From contig CAZWUK010000015.1 of NCBI GenBank assembly GCA_964636685.1, forward strand, positions 1-34,672: DNA of 34,672 nt. Reading direction: 5' to 3'. This document shows positions 22,735-31,886 of this stretch, one piece after another. The translations under genes were made by a program, and so were the position numbers. The notes below the pieces were generated by a model. The model was not told the DNA's origin and searched no databases. It saw only the letters and a list, made by a program, of their open reading frames with translations. Position 1 is the stretch's first letter, and the number at the start of each line of letters is the position of its first letter. The stretch comes from CAZWUK01 sp964636685 (lineage in GTDB: Bacteria; Bacillota; Clostridia; Christensenellales; CAG-138).

Positions 22735-23109
22735 GTGGATATTATCATCAGCAACAGCAGCGCGCTCCCCATTTACGAACAAATCTACTCGCAGGTCAAG
22801 GGGAGCATCCTCTCCGGCGCATTGCAGCCCGGCGATCTGCTGCCCTCCATCCGTTCGCTGGCCAAGGAGCTTCGCATCAGCGTCATCACAACAAAGCGTG
22901 CTTACGATGAGCTGGAGCGCGACGGCTATATTGTCACCGTCGCAGCAAAAGGCAGCTATGTTGCAAAGAAAAACACCGAGCTAATCAAAGAAACGTATCT
23001 CAAGGAGATCGAAGCGCACCTCGGACAGGTAGCGGCGCTGGCGGCGCTTTGCAGCCTGTCGGAAGACGATGTGCTTGCGATCTACCGGTTCATACAGCAG
23101 GAGGACTGA
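22735..23109 (+). CDS. GntR-family regulator, YtrA subfamily
   Basis: A 124-residue short GntR protein. Its winged-helix domain (about 8-76) has PIYEQIYSQVKGSILSGAL, then GDLLPSIRSLAKELRISVITTKRAYDELERDGYI. A short C-terminal helical tail follows, typical of the YtrA subfamily, which lacks a large ligand domain. The GTG start at 22735 is chosen because GAGGAGG lies five nt upstream; a longer frame upstream overlaps the promoter. It is four nt from the ABC ATPase gene. Such regulators usually repress their own ABC operon and respond to cell-envelope antibiotics, but the inducer here is unknown. Confidence 0.9.
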   Translation: MDIIISNSSALPIYEQIYSQVKGSILSGALQPGDLLPSIRSLAKELRISVITTKRAYDELERDGYIVTVAAKGSYVAKKNTELIKETYLKEIEAHLGQVAALAALCSLSEDDVLAIYRFIQQED

Positions 23110-23113
23110 CCAA

Positions 23114-23965
23114 ATGAACGCCCTGGAAATTCAGCACCTTACCAAACAATACCCGGGCTTTTTGCTCGACGATGTCTCCTTCTCCCTGCCCAGCGGCAGC
23201 ATACTCGGTTTGATCGGCGAAAACGGCGCCGGAAAGAGCACGGTGATCCAGCTGATTATGAACGCGCTGTCGCGGGACGGCGGCACGGTCTCCGTGCTCG
23301 GCACAGACAACCAGTCCCCGTCGTTTCGCGCCGTCAAGGAGGACGTCGGCGTCGTGCTGGACGAAGCCTGTTTCCCGGAGGCGCTTACGGCCAAAAATGT
23401 CAGCGCAATCATGAGATATACCTATAAAAACTGGGATGCGGCATGCTATAAATCGTATCTTATGCGCTTCTCGCTGCCGGAAAACAAGCCGTTTCGAGAT
23501 TTCTCACGCGGCATGAAAATGAAACTCGCCATTGCGGTAGCCATGTCGCACGCGCCCAAGCTTTTGGTTCTGGATGAGGCGACCGGCGGTTTGGATCCGC
23601 TCATACGCGACGAGATCCTTGACATTTTCAACGACTTCACGCGAGACGAACGCCATTCCGTACTGCTCTCCTCGCACATCGTGAGCGATCTGGAAAAAAT
23701 CTGCGACTATATTGCATTTTTGCACAAGGGTCGTCTGTTATTTTGTAAAGAGAAGGATCGGCTTCTTGAGGAGTACGCGATCGTAAAGCTGTCGCGCGCA
23801 GACCTGATGCAGCTGCCGGCCGATGTGATATTGGGGAAAAAGGAAAACGCCTACGGCGCTGAAGCGCTGGTGCTGCGCGAGAAGCTGCCGCACGGCATCC
23901 CGTCGGAGCGGACTTCTCTCGAGGACGTCATCCTCTACCTCGCCAAGGAGGGACAAAACGCATGA
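23114..23965 (+). CDS. ABC transporter ATP-binding protein
   Basis: A 283-residue cytoplasmic ATPase with Walker A GENGAGKST, Walker B LLVLDEATGGLDP and switch histidine in SSHIVSDLEKICD. The signature loop is FSRGMKMKLA in place of LSGGQ, common in this YtrB/BcrA-like group. The tail after about 215 is the short variable domain seen in ABC-2 exporters. It is overlapped by the permease start (ATGA), and a single permease follows. The substrate could be a lipid, a peptide antibiotic or an envelope component; the sequence does not tell. Confidence 0.93.
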   Translation: MNALEIQHLTKQYPGFLLDDVSFSLPSGSILGLIGENGAGKSTVIQLIMNALSRDGGTVSVLGTDNQSPSFRAVKEDVGVVLDEACFPEALTAKNVSAIMRYTYKNWDAACYKSYLMRFSLPENKPFRDFSRGMKMKLAIAVAMSHAPKLLVLDEATGGLDPLIRDEILDIFNDFTRDERHSVLLSSHIVSDLEKICDYIAFLHKGRLLFCKEKDRLLEEYAIVKLSRADLMQLPADVILGKKENAYGAEALVLREKLPHGIPSERTSLEDVILYLAKEGQNA

Positions 23966-24573
23966 AGGGGTTATTGCTCAAAGACATCTATACGCTCACC
24001 AAGCAGATGAAGGTGTTTCTGGTCGTGCTTGCGGTATTTTGCTGCATCCCGGGCTATTCTGTTTCAACGTTTGCCATCATCTATGCGGCAATGCTGCCAA
24101 TCACCGCGCTTGCCTACGACGAGCGTTCCAAATGGAACCGTTACGCCGCAATGATGCCCTACACCGCAAGGAGCATGGTGCTTTCCAAATACGTACTGGG
24201 ATATGCGGCAATATCGCTTGCGCTGCTGCTTTCCTTCACGGCGGAGGGCGTTGCCAACCTCATCCGCCACACAGCGCTTTCCTCCGACGAATGGCTCTCT
24301 TGCCTGATGTTTTCCTGTATCGCCGCAATGATGCTCGCCATCAATCTGCCGCTGATGTTCCGTCTTGGCGTGGAAAAGGGCCGCATCTTTTTCTTCATCA
24401 CGGTTGCCGCCATCGTCGTCGGTACGGTCGCTCTGGGAGACCGGATAACGGCAGCGCTGTATTCCGCCGCGGCCGCGCCTCTGTCTGCCGCAATCGTACT
24501 CCTTGTCGCGGCTGTCGCCATCAACCTTCTTTCCATTTTGCTTTCCATCCGTGTCTTTCAAAAGAAGGCTTGA
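23962..24573 (+). CDS. ABC-2 type permease subunit
   Basis: A 203-residue membrane protein with about six hydrophobic helices, starting MKGLLLKDIYTLTKQ. It carries the loop ALAYDERSKWNRYAAMMPYTARSMVLSKY that marks the ABC2_membrane_5 family paired with YtrA-type regulators. Its start overlaps the ATPase stop by four bases, so the two are translationally coupled. It is the last gene of the three-gene operon; no clear terminator follows. Confidence 0.88.
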   Translation: MKGLLLKDIYTLTKQMKVFLVVLAVFCCIPGYSVSTFAIIYAAMLPITALAYDERSKWNRYAAMMPYTARSMVLSKYVLGYAAISLALLLSFTAEGVANLIRHTALSSDEWLSCLMFSCIAAMMLAINLPLMFRLGVEKGRIFFFITVAAIVVGTVALGDRITAALYSAAAAPLSAAIVLLVAAVAINLLSILLSIRVFQKKA

Positions 24574-24687
24574 GCGCGTTTTATGTTGACATACCAAAAA
24601 AAACGCCGTGCGAAAATCGATTGAAAAACGGTTTTGTTTCCCCTGTCCTTGACGCCAACGAGCCACAAAATAGTTTTCTTTCGTCTC

Positions 24688-24716
24688 TTGACGCGCAAAC
24701 GTTTCCGTTGTATAGT
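24688..24716 (+). promoter_or_regulatory. Promoter of the secreted phosphatase gene
   Basis: TTGACG (24688-24693), 17-nt spacer, TATAGT (24711-24716). Transcription would begin near 24723. Confidence 0.65.
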
Positions 24717-24921
24717 TTATATTATTCAAAATCTTTTATTGAAACAGCAATCTTCACCAATCCCGTTTTTTCCTTTAATTCGTTGCATCATTACAACGAG
24801 TTGCCGTTTTTTCTATCGCATCGTTTTATATATTGTTATCGTTTTTTGGCGTTATATCCTACTTTTTTTGATTTTTTGCGCAATCGTTTGCGTTATTATC
24901 ATCATAGCAGGAGGAAAAATT
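24717..24921 (+). promoter_or_regulatory. Long U-rich 5' leader
   Basis: About 200 nt between the promoter and the GTG start are strongly T-rich, with many runs of five or more T and few G. The base use contrasts sharply with the GC-rich neighbours. The coding frame happens to stay open through it and would give a hydrophobic stretch, but there is no ribosome site upstream. A weak CGTTG/CAACG hairpin is seen near 24780-24800. The 24574-24687 part holds nothing recognised. Confidence 0.4.
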
Positions 24922-27891
24922 GTGAAAAAGCGTTTACTCGGACTCTTTGCAGCTCTCCTAATGGTGCTGTCCTTTTGTTTGACAACAGCATTAGCAGAAG
25001 GGGACTCTGACAACTGGTGGGAGCAGGAATACTGGTCGCTGGAAACACTGCTGGAATTGGGCGCGGAACCTCCCACATTCAACGGCGCAACAAATCAATA
25101 CGAAATAACCAACGCAAAGCAGCTTTTGTTCATGACAGGCGAATGGAAGCCGCAGGATACTAACAACGACGGCGTTAAGGATGCGCCGCGCGACGGTTAC
25201 TATCTTTTGATGCAAGATATCGACATGACCGACCTTCTCAAAGAAATCGGCAGTAAAATTTCCAAGCTCTCGGGCACGAAAACAGAGGGCTATCTGCCTC
25301 CTATCAGTGCAAACAAGGATGAAAGCAGCGATAAGGAGGACGGCTATTTTCTCGGTACATTCGACGGCGGTCATCATGCCATCTCCAACCATCGCGTACA
25401 GCGAGACGGAAAATATGTCGGTTTGTTCGGATATCTAGGCTATAAGACCAGCAAATGCTATATCAAAGATCTTGCCGTACTGAATATCCACGTCAAGGGC
25501 AAAAAGGACGTTGGCACGCTGGCTGGCGGCTGCTACGCAACCGTTACGAACTGTATCTTCACCGGCGTTGTAGACGGACAGGAAGCCATTGGCGGCCTCA
25601 GCTCCTCCGTGAAGGCTGGCGGCGGCGACTTTTTCGCCACGATCGACAACTGCTTTATCGATGTTCAGGTAAACGGCGTTTCCGAGGTCGGCGGACTTAC
25701 AGCGGAAGTTGCCGGTCTGGTCAAGAATTGCTATATTACGGGCTCCATTTCCGGCTCCGGTCTTAAGAGCGTCGGCGGCGTTTCCGGTCTGTATGACGCG
25801 GGCAAGGGCATTCAAGACTGTGTTGTTGCGTTGCATGGGATTTTCTCTCCGGACGGCGGTGAGAATGTGGACGCCATTGTCGGCAGTCTGGAAGGCGACA
25901 GCGGCAGCACCATCAGCGAAAATCTGGCATGGGAAGGCATGGCGCTCCAAGGAAATCCCGGGAAAGATATTGCCGCAGGTCGCATGATGTCCTATGCGTC
26001 GGCAAAAACGCTCCGCAGCAAAGCGGTCTATACAGATCAGCTCGGATGGGATTTTGACGCCGCATGGACATGGATGGGCGAAGAAACCGACGGCTATCCG
26101 TTGCCGCGAGGCTTTGAAGCGCTTTCACTGGACTTCGCGTCCGACATTGCTGCCAATCTGACAGCTGAACTCCCTGTGATCGTTCCCAACTGCCCATTGA
26201 TCCGCGAGGCGGACGCAGGAAAGGACGTCACATTCTCAGCAAGTCTCTCACTGCCTGAGGGGGCTGTTGCAGGCGATGTAACGCTGGTATACGGCAAGGG
26301 AACGGACGGCAGTGCATTTACCGACTCCATACCGATGGAGATGGGTGACAACGGTGTTTACACCGCGATCTTCCCGTTGAAGGATGAAGGCGAATACGGC
26401 TATTACATCAAAGCAGGCGTTGACGGAAAAGATATCTCCTATCCGGTCAACCCCGCAAACGCTATCTCCTATACAGTCAGTGTACCGGTCATTGACGGTA
26501 CGCCTTACCAGATCACCGTAACACCGGGTTCCGACAGCGACAGTCTCTGCTTCAACTGGCTCACACAGGCCGGAATCACCACCGCGCAGCTGCGCTACCG
26601 CGTCTCCGGGCAAACAGACTGGACTTCGGTTGACAGCACCAACTACCTCAGCTTTTTAGAAGAAGGCTGGGACGATGTGCAAAGCCACAGCGTGGATGTT
26701 TCCGGGTTGACGCCCGATACGGAATATGAATACCAAATCGTCGGTCTTGCTGACGGCAAAGAATTCGCCGGCGCGACCTATACGGTACGTACACTTCCAG
26801 AAGACGGCAGCTTTACTGTCATGGTCATATCGGATATGCAGGCGGAAGACGCCGCAGGTTATGAACCGTTTGTCAACACCTATCAGAAATTTGTGGAAGA
26901 AAAGCTTGGTGGCGTGGATATGATCGTTTCCACAGGCGACAGTGTAGAGGATGGTTACAAAGTCGGCAGCTGGAAGGATATGTTCAAGAAATGTCAAAAC
27001 ATTTTTGCCTCCGTTCCTACCGTACTGCTTCCCGGAAATCACGAGTATTCCGGTGATACCGCATATGTCAATTATACTGCCCGTACCAACCTGCCCAACG
27101 GCTATGATGATCCCGTCATCGGTGAATACACCGGGTGGTTCACGGTTGGCGATGCCTGCTTTGTTATCATTTCAACAGAGGTATTTACCGATGTAACCGA
27201 TGGCGATCAGCTGTTGGCGGATCGTGCCGCGTACTATGAAAAGCAGAAGGCCTGGGCAAAGGATATTTTTGAGCAATCCGGCTGCCGTTGGAGAATCATT
27301 TTGACACACCGCGGCCCTTACACTACGAATCACAACGGTCTGCTGGATGTGCCGGAAATGATCGATCTTTGTGATGAGCTCAACGTGGATCTGTACCTCA
27401 ACGGGCATGACCACAGCTACATTCGCGCCACGTGCAGAGGCAATGAGCCGGTTGAGATCGGGCAAGGAACCACCTATATGACCACAAGCCCCATGGGCGT
27501 AAAATTTGACGACTATATCGAGGGCATCATGGATGACAAAATCGCTACACGCTCCGGAAGCGCAGCGCAAGAGCAGCAGAAGTTCTGCTATTTGACCTTC
27601 TCGTCCGAAGGGATTGCGGTCACTGCGTACGAACGCGCCGAGGGCGATGTTTACGATGATTACCATGCCATCGAAACCTTCAATGTCACCACCAACCTGT
27701 CCGGCGTCGAGGGAAGATTGGCAGCAGAAGATACTCCGGTCGACACCGTCGCATCCACCGGTGCAGAAGAACCCGCGCATCAAAGCAACGTTGTTCTCTG
27801 GATCATTCTCGGTGTGGTCGCTGTCGCAGCGATCGGTACGATAGTCCTAATCTGTTGCAAGAAAAAATGTGCCGCGAAAGAAACAAAATAG
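24922..27891 (+). CDS. Secreted, membrane-anchored GLUG/FN3-metallophosphatase protein
   Basis: The 989-residue protein has a signal peptide (1-25, ending TALA) and a region with GLUG-type repeats (about 130-310; FDGGHHAISNHRV, GLFGYLG, VGTLAGGCY, VGGLTAEV). A linker is followed by an FN3/purple-acid-phosphatase N-domain (about 510-625, SGLTPDTEYEYQIVG) and a calcineurin-like phosphoesterase domain (about 630-890). Metal motifs are ISDMQ, TGDSVEDG, GNHEYS, THRGPY and GHDHSYIRA; the first is DxQ where DxH is common. A C-terminal helix (about 957-980) followed by CCKKKC anchors it. The GTG start has AGGAGG seven nt upstream. The likely role is hydrolysis of phosphoesters at the cell surface; the substrate is unknown. 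It is monocistronic. Confidence 0.9.
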   Translation: MKKRLLGLFAALLMVLSFCLTTALAEGDSDNWWEQEYWSLETLLELGAEPPTFNGATNQYEITNAKQLLFMTGEWKPQDTNNDGVKDAPRDGYYLLMQDIDMTDLLKEIGSKISKLSGTKTEGYLPPISANKDESSDKEDGYFLGTFDGGHHAISNHRVQRDGKYVGLFGYLGYKTSKCYIKDLAVLNIHVKGKKDVGTLAGGCYATVTNCIFTGVVDGQEAIGGLSSSVKAGGGDFFATIDNCFIDVQVNGVSEVGGLTAEVAGLVKNCYITGSISGSGLKSVGGVSGLYDAGKGIQDCVVALHGIFSPDGGENVDAIVGSLEGDSGSTISENLAWEGMALQGNPGKDIAAGRMMSYASAKTLRSKAVYTDQLGWDFDAAWTWMGEETDGYPLPRGFEALSLDFASDIAANLTAELPVIVPNCPLIREADAGKDVTFSASLSLPEGAVAGDVTLVYGKGTDGSAFTDSIPMEMGDNGVYTAIFPLKDEGEYGYYIKAGVDGKDISYPVNPANAISYTVSVPVIDGTPYQITVTPGSDSDSLCFNWLTQAGITTAQLRYRVSGQTDWTSVDSTNYLSFLEEGWDDVQSHSVDVSGLTPDTEYEYQIVGLADGKEFAGATYTVRTLPEDGSFTVMVISDMQAEDAAGYEPFVNTYQKFVEEKLGGVDMIVSTGDSVEDGYKVGSWKDMFKKCQNIFASVPTVLLPGNHEYSGDTAYVNYTARTNLPNGYDDPVIGEYTGWFTVGDACFVIISTEVFTDVTDGDQLLADRAAYYEKQKAWAKDIFEQSGCRWRIILTHRGPYTTNHNGLLDVPEMIDLCDELNVDLYLNGHDHSYIRATCRGNEPVEIGQGTTYMTTSPMGVKFDDYIEGIMDDKIATRSGSAAQEQQKFCYLTFSSEGIAVTAYERAEGDVYDDYHAIETFNVTTNLSGVEGRLAAEDTPVDTVASTGAEEPAHQSNVVLWIILGVVAVAAIGTIVLICCKKKCAAKETK

Positions 27892-27917
27892 TACCGTTGC
27901 ATGTTCATGCGATAGGC

Positions 27918-27957
27918 AAAAACGGCGTCGCCCGCAATCAGCGGGCGACCCGTTTTT
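27918..27957. terminator. Bidirectional terminator between the phosphatase gene and aroQ
   Basis: AAAAACGG, a bulged C and GTCGCCCGC (27918-27935) pair with GCGGGCGACCCGTTTTT (27941-27957) around AATCA, with T-runs on both strands. Confidence 0.93.
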
Positions 27958-27988
27958 CATGATTATCCACCGATATGAGCATATGGCT

Positions 27989-28432
27989 CTATGCGTTATC
28001 TTTTTCAATCCTCTCAACCAGCGCTTCCATCGCCTCACGATACCCGGCAAGTCCTTTGCCCATCACGGTCAAAAAGCATGCCATGCCCGCATAGGAAATC
28101 TGTCGAAATGGCTCACGCTCGCTGACATTGGAGATATGCACCTCCACCGCCGGCAGCGCGACCGCCTTGAGCGCGTCAAGAATCGCCACGCTGGTATGCG
28201 TATAGGCAGCGGGGTTGATGACGATACCGTCCATCACGCCGTACGCGTTCTGGATCGCCGTAACAATCTCGCCCTCGCTGTTGGACTGAAAGCACGTTGT
28301 CTCCACCCCAAGCTCCTCCGACCAGCGCAGAATATCCCGGCAAAGCGTTTCATACGTATCGCTGCCGTAGATGTTCTTTTCCCGAATGCCCAGCATGTTG
28401 ATGTTAGGCCCATTGATTACCAATAGCTTCAC
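27989..28432 (-). CDS. aroQ: 3-dehydroquinate dehydratase, type II
   Basis: The 147-residue type II enzyme dehydrates 3-dehydroquinate to 3-dehydroshikimate. All hallmarks are present: INGPNINMLG at the N-terminus, the flexible lid with Y22 in REKNIYGSDTYE, QSNSEGEI, NPAAYTHTS and VEVHISNVSEREPFR with its catalytic histidine. The start is a GTG at 28432 lying 29 nt inside the end of aroE/K, without a strong Shine-Dalgarno sequence, so translation is probably coupled. It is the last gene of the aromatic operon. Confidence 0.96.
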   Translation of the reverse strand: MKLLVINGPNINMLGIREKNIYGSDTYETLCRDILRWSEELGVETTCFQSNSEGEIVTAIQNAYGVMDGIVINPAAYTHTSVAILDALKAVALPAVEVHISNVSEREPFRQISYAGMACFLTVMGKGLAGYREAMEALVERIEKDNA

Positions 28433-29648
28433 GGAACAATTTCACGATCCTTTCTGCGGTATTTTTCACGCTTCTTTCGTTTCTGACAGAAATATCCGCC
28501 GCCGCGGCATAATACGGCGCGCGCTCCCGCTGCATGCGATATACCGCGTCAAGATCCTTGGACAGCGGTCTTCCCTTCGTCGAAAGCATGGAGACGTCCC
28601 GCGTTAAGCGCACAATACAACCGTTTCGGCGCAGCGCGGCGACATTTTCTTCGCGCAGCACCGCCCCGCCGCCGGTAGCAATCACCGCGCCGGTATACTG
28701 GGACAGCGCCGCGATCGTCTCCGTTTCCAGCGTGCGAAACGCCGCCTCGCCCTCTGACGCGAAAATCTCCGGAATACGTCGCCCGGTCTTTTTTTCCAGC
28801 ACCTTATCCGCATCGTAAAACGGATGTCCCAATAGCTTTGCCACGCGTTTTCCGATGGTGCTTTTTCCGGAGCCGGGCATACCGATGAGAACGAGATTCA
28901 TCGTATCCACATACATTTGAGAAAGCGCCGCCTGCTCCGTTTGTTCCGGCACGGCTTCCCCCGTGAACAGGGTGCGCGCTGCTACCGCCTGTCTGACCAG
29001 CATCGGCAGCCCCGAGCAGCACGGGATGTGCAGCTGCTCTGCCTGCGCAATCAAGGCTGTGCGTCTCGGATTATAGATCACGTCCAGCACGCCCGTAAGC
29101 TCCGGAAAAAACGACAAATCAATCGGGCGCTCCTCCGGCTTTGGATACATCCCCACCGGCGTGGTATTTACAAGAATCTCTGCATCGCGGTACAATTCCG
29201 GATGCGTATAGTCATATTCGCCCGTACGCGATACCACGCGCACAGACGCAGTGCCGCCGTCTTGCAGCGCAGCGCACACCGTATGCGACGTCCCGCCGCC
29301 GCCCAAAACCACCGCGCGCTTGCCCGAAAAATCGATCCCGCGGCGCTCTGCCAGCGCGCAAAACCCGTCATAGTCGGTATTGTAGCCATACAGTTTGCCG
29401 TTCCGGTTGACAACGGTATTGACCGCGCCGATGGAAAGCGCCTTTTCGTCGATCTCGTCAAGCAGCGGCATGACCTTTTGCTTATACGGGATCGTAACGT
29501 TCACGCCGTCAAATGCACGCGCGGCAAAAAAAGGGGCAAGCGCGTCCTCCTCCATCTCGAGCAGCTGATAGCCGTCGTCGCCCAGCAGACCGTGAATACG
29601 CGGTGAAAAGCTGTGCGGCAGCGTTTTCCCAATTAGTCCCGTTCGCAC
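28404..29648 (-). CDS. aroE-aroK: Bifunctional shikimate dehydrogenase / shikimate kinase
   Basis: A 414-residue fusion of two consecutive pathway enzymes. The N-terminal AroE (about 1-245) has the shikimate-binding HSFSPRIHG, catalytic K56 (NVTIPYKQK) and D92 (NTDYDG). Its NADP-binding glycine loop is the variant GGGGTSHTVCAAL instead of GAGGAA. The C-terminal AroK (about 252-414) has Walker A GMPGSGKST (256-264), the D-x-D-type shikimate contact YDADKVLEKKTGRRIPEIF, ATGGGAVL and the KGRPL lid. It would reduce 3-dehydroshikimate with NADPH and phosphorylate shikimate. The start is a GTG one base after the pheA stop, with GGAG seven nt upstream; an ATG there is out of frame. Confidence 0.95.
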   Translation of the reverse strand: MRTGLIGKTLPHSFSPRIHGLLGDDGYQLLEMEEDALAPFFAARAFDGVNVTIPYKQKVMPLLDEIDEKALSIGAVNTVVNRNGKLYGYNTDYDGFCALAERRGIDFSGKRAVVLGGGGTSHTVCAALQDGGTASVRVVSRTGEYDYTHPELYRDAEILVNTTPVGMYPKPEERPIDLSFFPELTGVLDVIYNPRRTALIAQAEQLHIPCCSGLPMLVRQAVAARTLFTGEAVPEQTEQAALSQMYVDTMNLVLIGMPGSGKSTIGKRVAKLLGHPFYDADKVLEKKTGRRIPEIFASEGEAAFRTLETETIAALSQYTGAVIATGGGAVLREENVAALRRNGCIVRLTRDVSMLSTKGRPLSKDLDAVYRMQRERAPYYAAAADISVRNERSVKNTAERIVKLFREAIGNQWA

Positions 29649-29649
29649 A

Positions 29650-30798
29650 TCAATGCTCCGTATACGCTCCGAGGAACGTAAACTGCGGCTGACTGCTCTT
29701 GAGATCTGCCAGCAGCGTCATCACATCCTCACTGTAAATCGACGCGTCAATGTCAAAGTAAAACATAAATTCAAAATCGCCGCCGACCATCGGACGGCTC
29801 TCAATCTTGGACAGATTCACGCCGAGCGACGCAAACTTTGCCAGCACCTCATACAGGGAACCCGGCTTATGCTCCATGGAAAGCATGAGGCTGATCTTGT
29901 CCGCACCCGGATAGATCTCCATGGGTTTTGCAATGCAGATAAAGCGCGTAAAGTTGCCGTCGGTGTCGCTGATACCCTCCTTGAGCGCGGTGAGTCCATA
30001 GAGATCCAGGCACTCGCGCGAGGCAATCGCCGCAATATCGGTGCGTCCCGAGTCAGCGACCAGCTTGGCGGCCTCCGCGGTATTGGCGCAGACGTTGACC
30101 TTCACATCCTTTAAGGATTTGATAAATTCCCCGCACTGTCCCAATGCCTGCTCATGGGAATAGATTTCGCGGATACCCGCAAGCGTTGCTTTGGGATTTG
30201 CCATCAGCACATGGCGAATGCGCAGTTTATAGGAGCGCACAATGTGGAAACGGTACTTTTTCATCAGGTCATAGACCTCGGTGACGGAACCGTAGGTGCT
30301 GTTTTCGATGGGCAGAATGCCATAGCGGCACAGTCCCTTTTCCACGGCGGAAAAAACGCCTTCAAAGCGATTGAAATACAGAATCGTCGGCAGGGAAAAC
30401 AGCTTGTCGCAGGTCTGCTGGGAATACGATCCCTCCATACCCTGGCAGGCAACCACCGCCTTCTCGGGAAACAGCTTGGGCGTCGTTTCCAGCGACTGCC
30501 GGATTTCGTCCGTCAGCTCGCCGCCATAGCCGACCAGCTTCCTCTGATAGGAACGCGACACGTTAAACAGCGTTGAAAACAGCACACGGCTGTATTGCTC
30601 CATGCCTTCGCCCGCACGATCTGTGACCCGCGCCAAAATCTCCCGCTCGCGCGCATAGTTTTCCACACGCAGACCGTTTGCCCGCTTGTAATTTGCCACG
30701 CAGCTTGCCGTCTCCATCCGCTTGACAAACAGTTCGAGTATCTGGTCGTCGAGCGTATTGATGCTCTCCCTGAGATTTGTGAGTTCGTTTTCCGCCAT
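29650..30798 (-). CDS. pheA: Bifunctional chorismate mutase / prephenate dehydratase (P-protein)
   Basis: The 382-residue enzyme makes phenylpyruvate from chorismate. It has an AroQ-type chorismate mutase domain (1-90; LRESINTLDDQILELFVKRM, VENYAREREIL), a prephenate dehydratase domain (about 112-290; GMEGSYSQQ, ILPIENSTYGSV, SHEQALGQC and the catalytic NFTRF with T284 and R285) and an ACT domain (about 300-380; HKPGSLYEVL, KIESRP). The last two motifs are the phenylalanine-binding feedback site of P-proteins. The start at 30798 has GGAGG eight nt upstream; it lies 17 nt after the aroC stop. Confidence 0.96.
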   Translation of the reverse strand: MAENELTNLRESINTLDDQILELFVKRMETASCVANYKRANGLRVENYAREREILARVTDRAGEGMEQYSRVLFSTLFNVSRSYQRKLVGYGGELTDEIRQSLETTPKLFPEKAVVACQGMEGSYSQQTCDKLFSLPTILYFNRFEGVFSAVEKGLCRYGILPIENSTYGSVTEVYDLMKKYRFHIVRSYKLRIRHVLMANPKATLAGIREIYSHEQALGQCGEFIKSLKDVKVNVCANTAEAAKLVADSGRTDIAAIASRECLDLYGLTALKEGISDTDGNFTRFICIAKPMEIYPGADKISLMLSMEHKPGSLYEVLAKFASLGVNLSKIESRPMVGGDFEFMFYFDIDASIYSEDVMTLLADLKSSQPQFTFLGAYTEH

Positions 30799-30815
30799 TG
30801 TTTCTTCCTCCAAAT

Positions 30816-31886
30816 TTACAGTATCATATCTAAAATTGCGATCGCCGCGGCAGCTTCTACACACGGCACTGCCCTTAGCGCAACACACGGATCGTGCCGT
30901 CCCTTGATGGCAAGCGTTGTCTGCTCACCTGTTGCAAGGTTCAGGGTCGTCTGTGCTTTTCCGATCGACGGGGTTGGCTTAAAGGCCGCGCGAAACACGA
31001 CAGGCATCCCGCTTGTCAGCCCGCCGAGCACACCGCCGTGCCGGTTTGTCGCCGTTTTTACGCTGCCGTCCTGCATTTGATACACATCGTTATGTGCAGA
31101 GCCGCGCATCTTGGCGGCGGCAAAGCCCGCGCCAAACTCCACGCCCCGCACAGCGGGCACGGCAAAGAGTACCTGACAAATACGGTTTTCCACGCCGCCA
31201 AACACCGGATCGCCGGCGCCTGTGGGCAGTCCCACGGCGCCGCATTCCACAACGCCGCCGATGGAATCGCAGTCCATGCGCGCTTTTTCTATCTCTTGCT
31301 GCATCTTCTTTGCCGCTTCGTCGGACAATGCCGGAAACGCCTTTTTGCCTGCCGACAGCAGCGTATCGCAATCGACCAGCACGGGATCAAACGGCGTATC
31401 CTCCGCGTCTCCGACGGAGAGCAGATGTGCGCCGACTGTAATGCCGCGCCGCTTGAGGCTTTGCAGCGCGACGCCGCCCGCAAAGCAGAGCGCCGCCGTC
31501 AGACGCGCGGAAAAATAGCCGCCGCCGCGAATATCGTGCGCGTCGCCATACTTGACCAACGCCGGGTAATCTGCATGGGACGGACGCGGCGTCTCGCAAA
31601 AGGCTGCATAGTCGGAAGAATGCGTATCGCTGTTGCGGAAGATCGCCGTAATCGGCGCGCCGCAGCTTCTCCCGTCCACCAATCCCGAGAGAATCTCCGG
31701 CACGTCCGTTTCCTTGCGCTGGGTTGCATATTTTCCGCCGGGCGCACGCCGCAAGAGGAACGCTTGCAATTCCTCCATGTCGATCGTTTCCCCTGCGGGC
31801 AATCCGTCCATCACCACGCCCACCGCCGCGCCGTGCGATTGACCGAACAGCGTGATGCGGAAATTCTCCCCGTAGCTAAATGACAT
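30816..31886 (-). CDS. aroC: Chorismate synthase
   Basis: The 356-residue enzyme converts 5-enolpyruvylshikimate-3-phosphate to chorismate using reduced FMN. Signatures are GESHG-like FGQSHGAAVGVVMDGLPAG at the N-terminus (the usual E is Q), RPSHADYPALVKYG, RGGGYFSARLTAA and the C-terminal GGVLGGLTSGMPVVFRAAFKPTPSI with RHDPC. The start overlaps the end of aroA by 11 nt and has GGAGG eight nt upstream. The bacterial enzyme needs an external flavin reductase, which is not evident in the window. Confidence 0.97.
   Translation of the reverse strand: MSFSYGENFRITLFGQSHGAAVGVVMDGLPAGETIDMEELQAFLLRRAPGGKYATQRKETDVPEILSGLVDGRSCGAPITAIFRNSDTHSSDYAAFCETPRPSHADYPALVKYGDAHDIRGGGYFSARLTAALCFAGGVALQSLKRRGITVGAHLLSVGDAEDTPFDPVLVDCDTLLSAGKKAFPALSDEAAKKMQQEIEKARMDCDSIGGVVECGAVGLPTGAGDPVFGGVENRICQVLFAVPAVRGVEFGAGFAAAKMRGSAHNDVYQMQDGSVKTATNRHGGVLGGLTSGMPVVFRAAFKPTPSIGKAQTTLNLATGEQTTLAIKGRHDPCVALRAVPCVEAAAAIAILDMIL

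Noticed and set aside
24634..24921. N-terminal extension of the phosphatase as a hydrophobic domain
   Set aside because: It is the translation of a T-rich leader downstream of a promoter at 24688; the GTG at 24922 has AGGAGG and begins a typical signal peptide.
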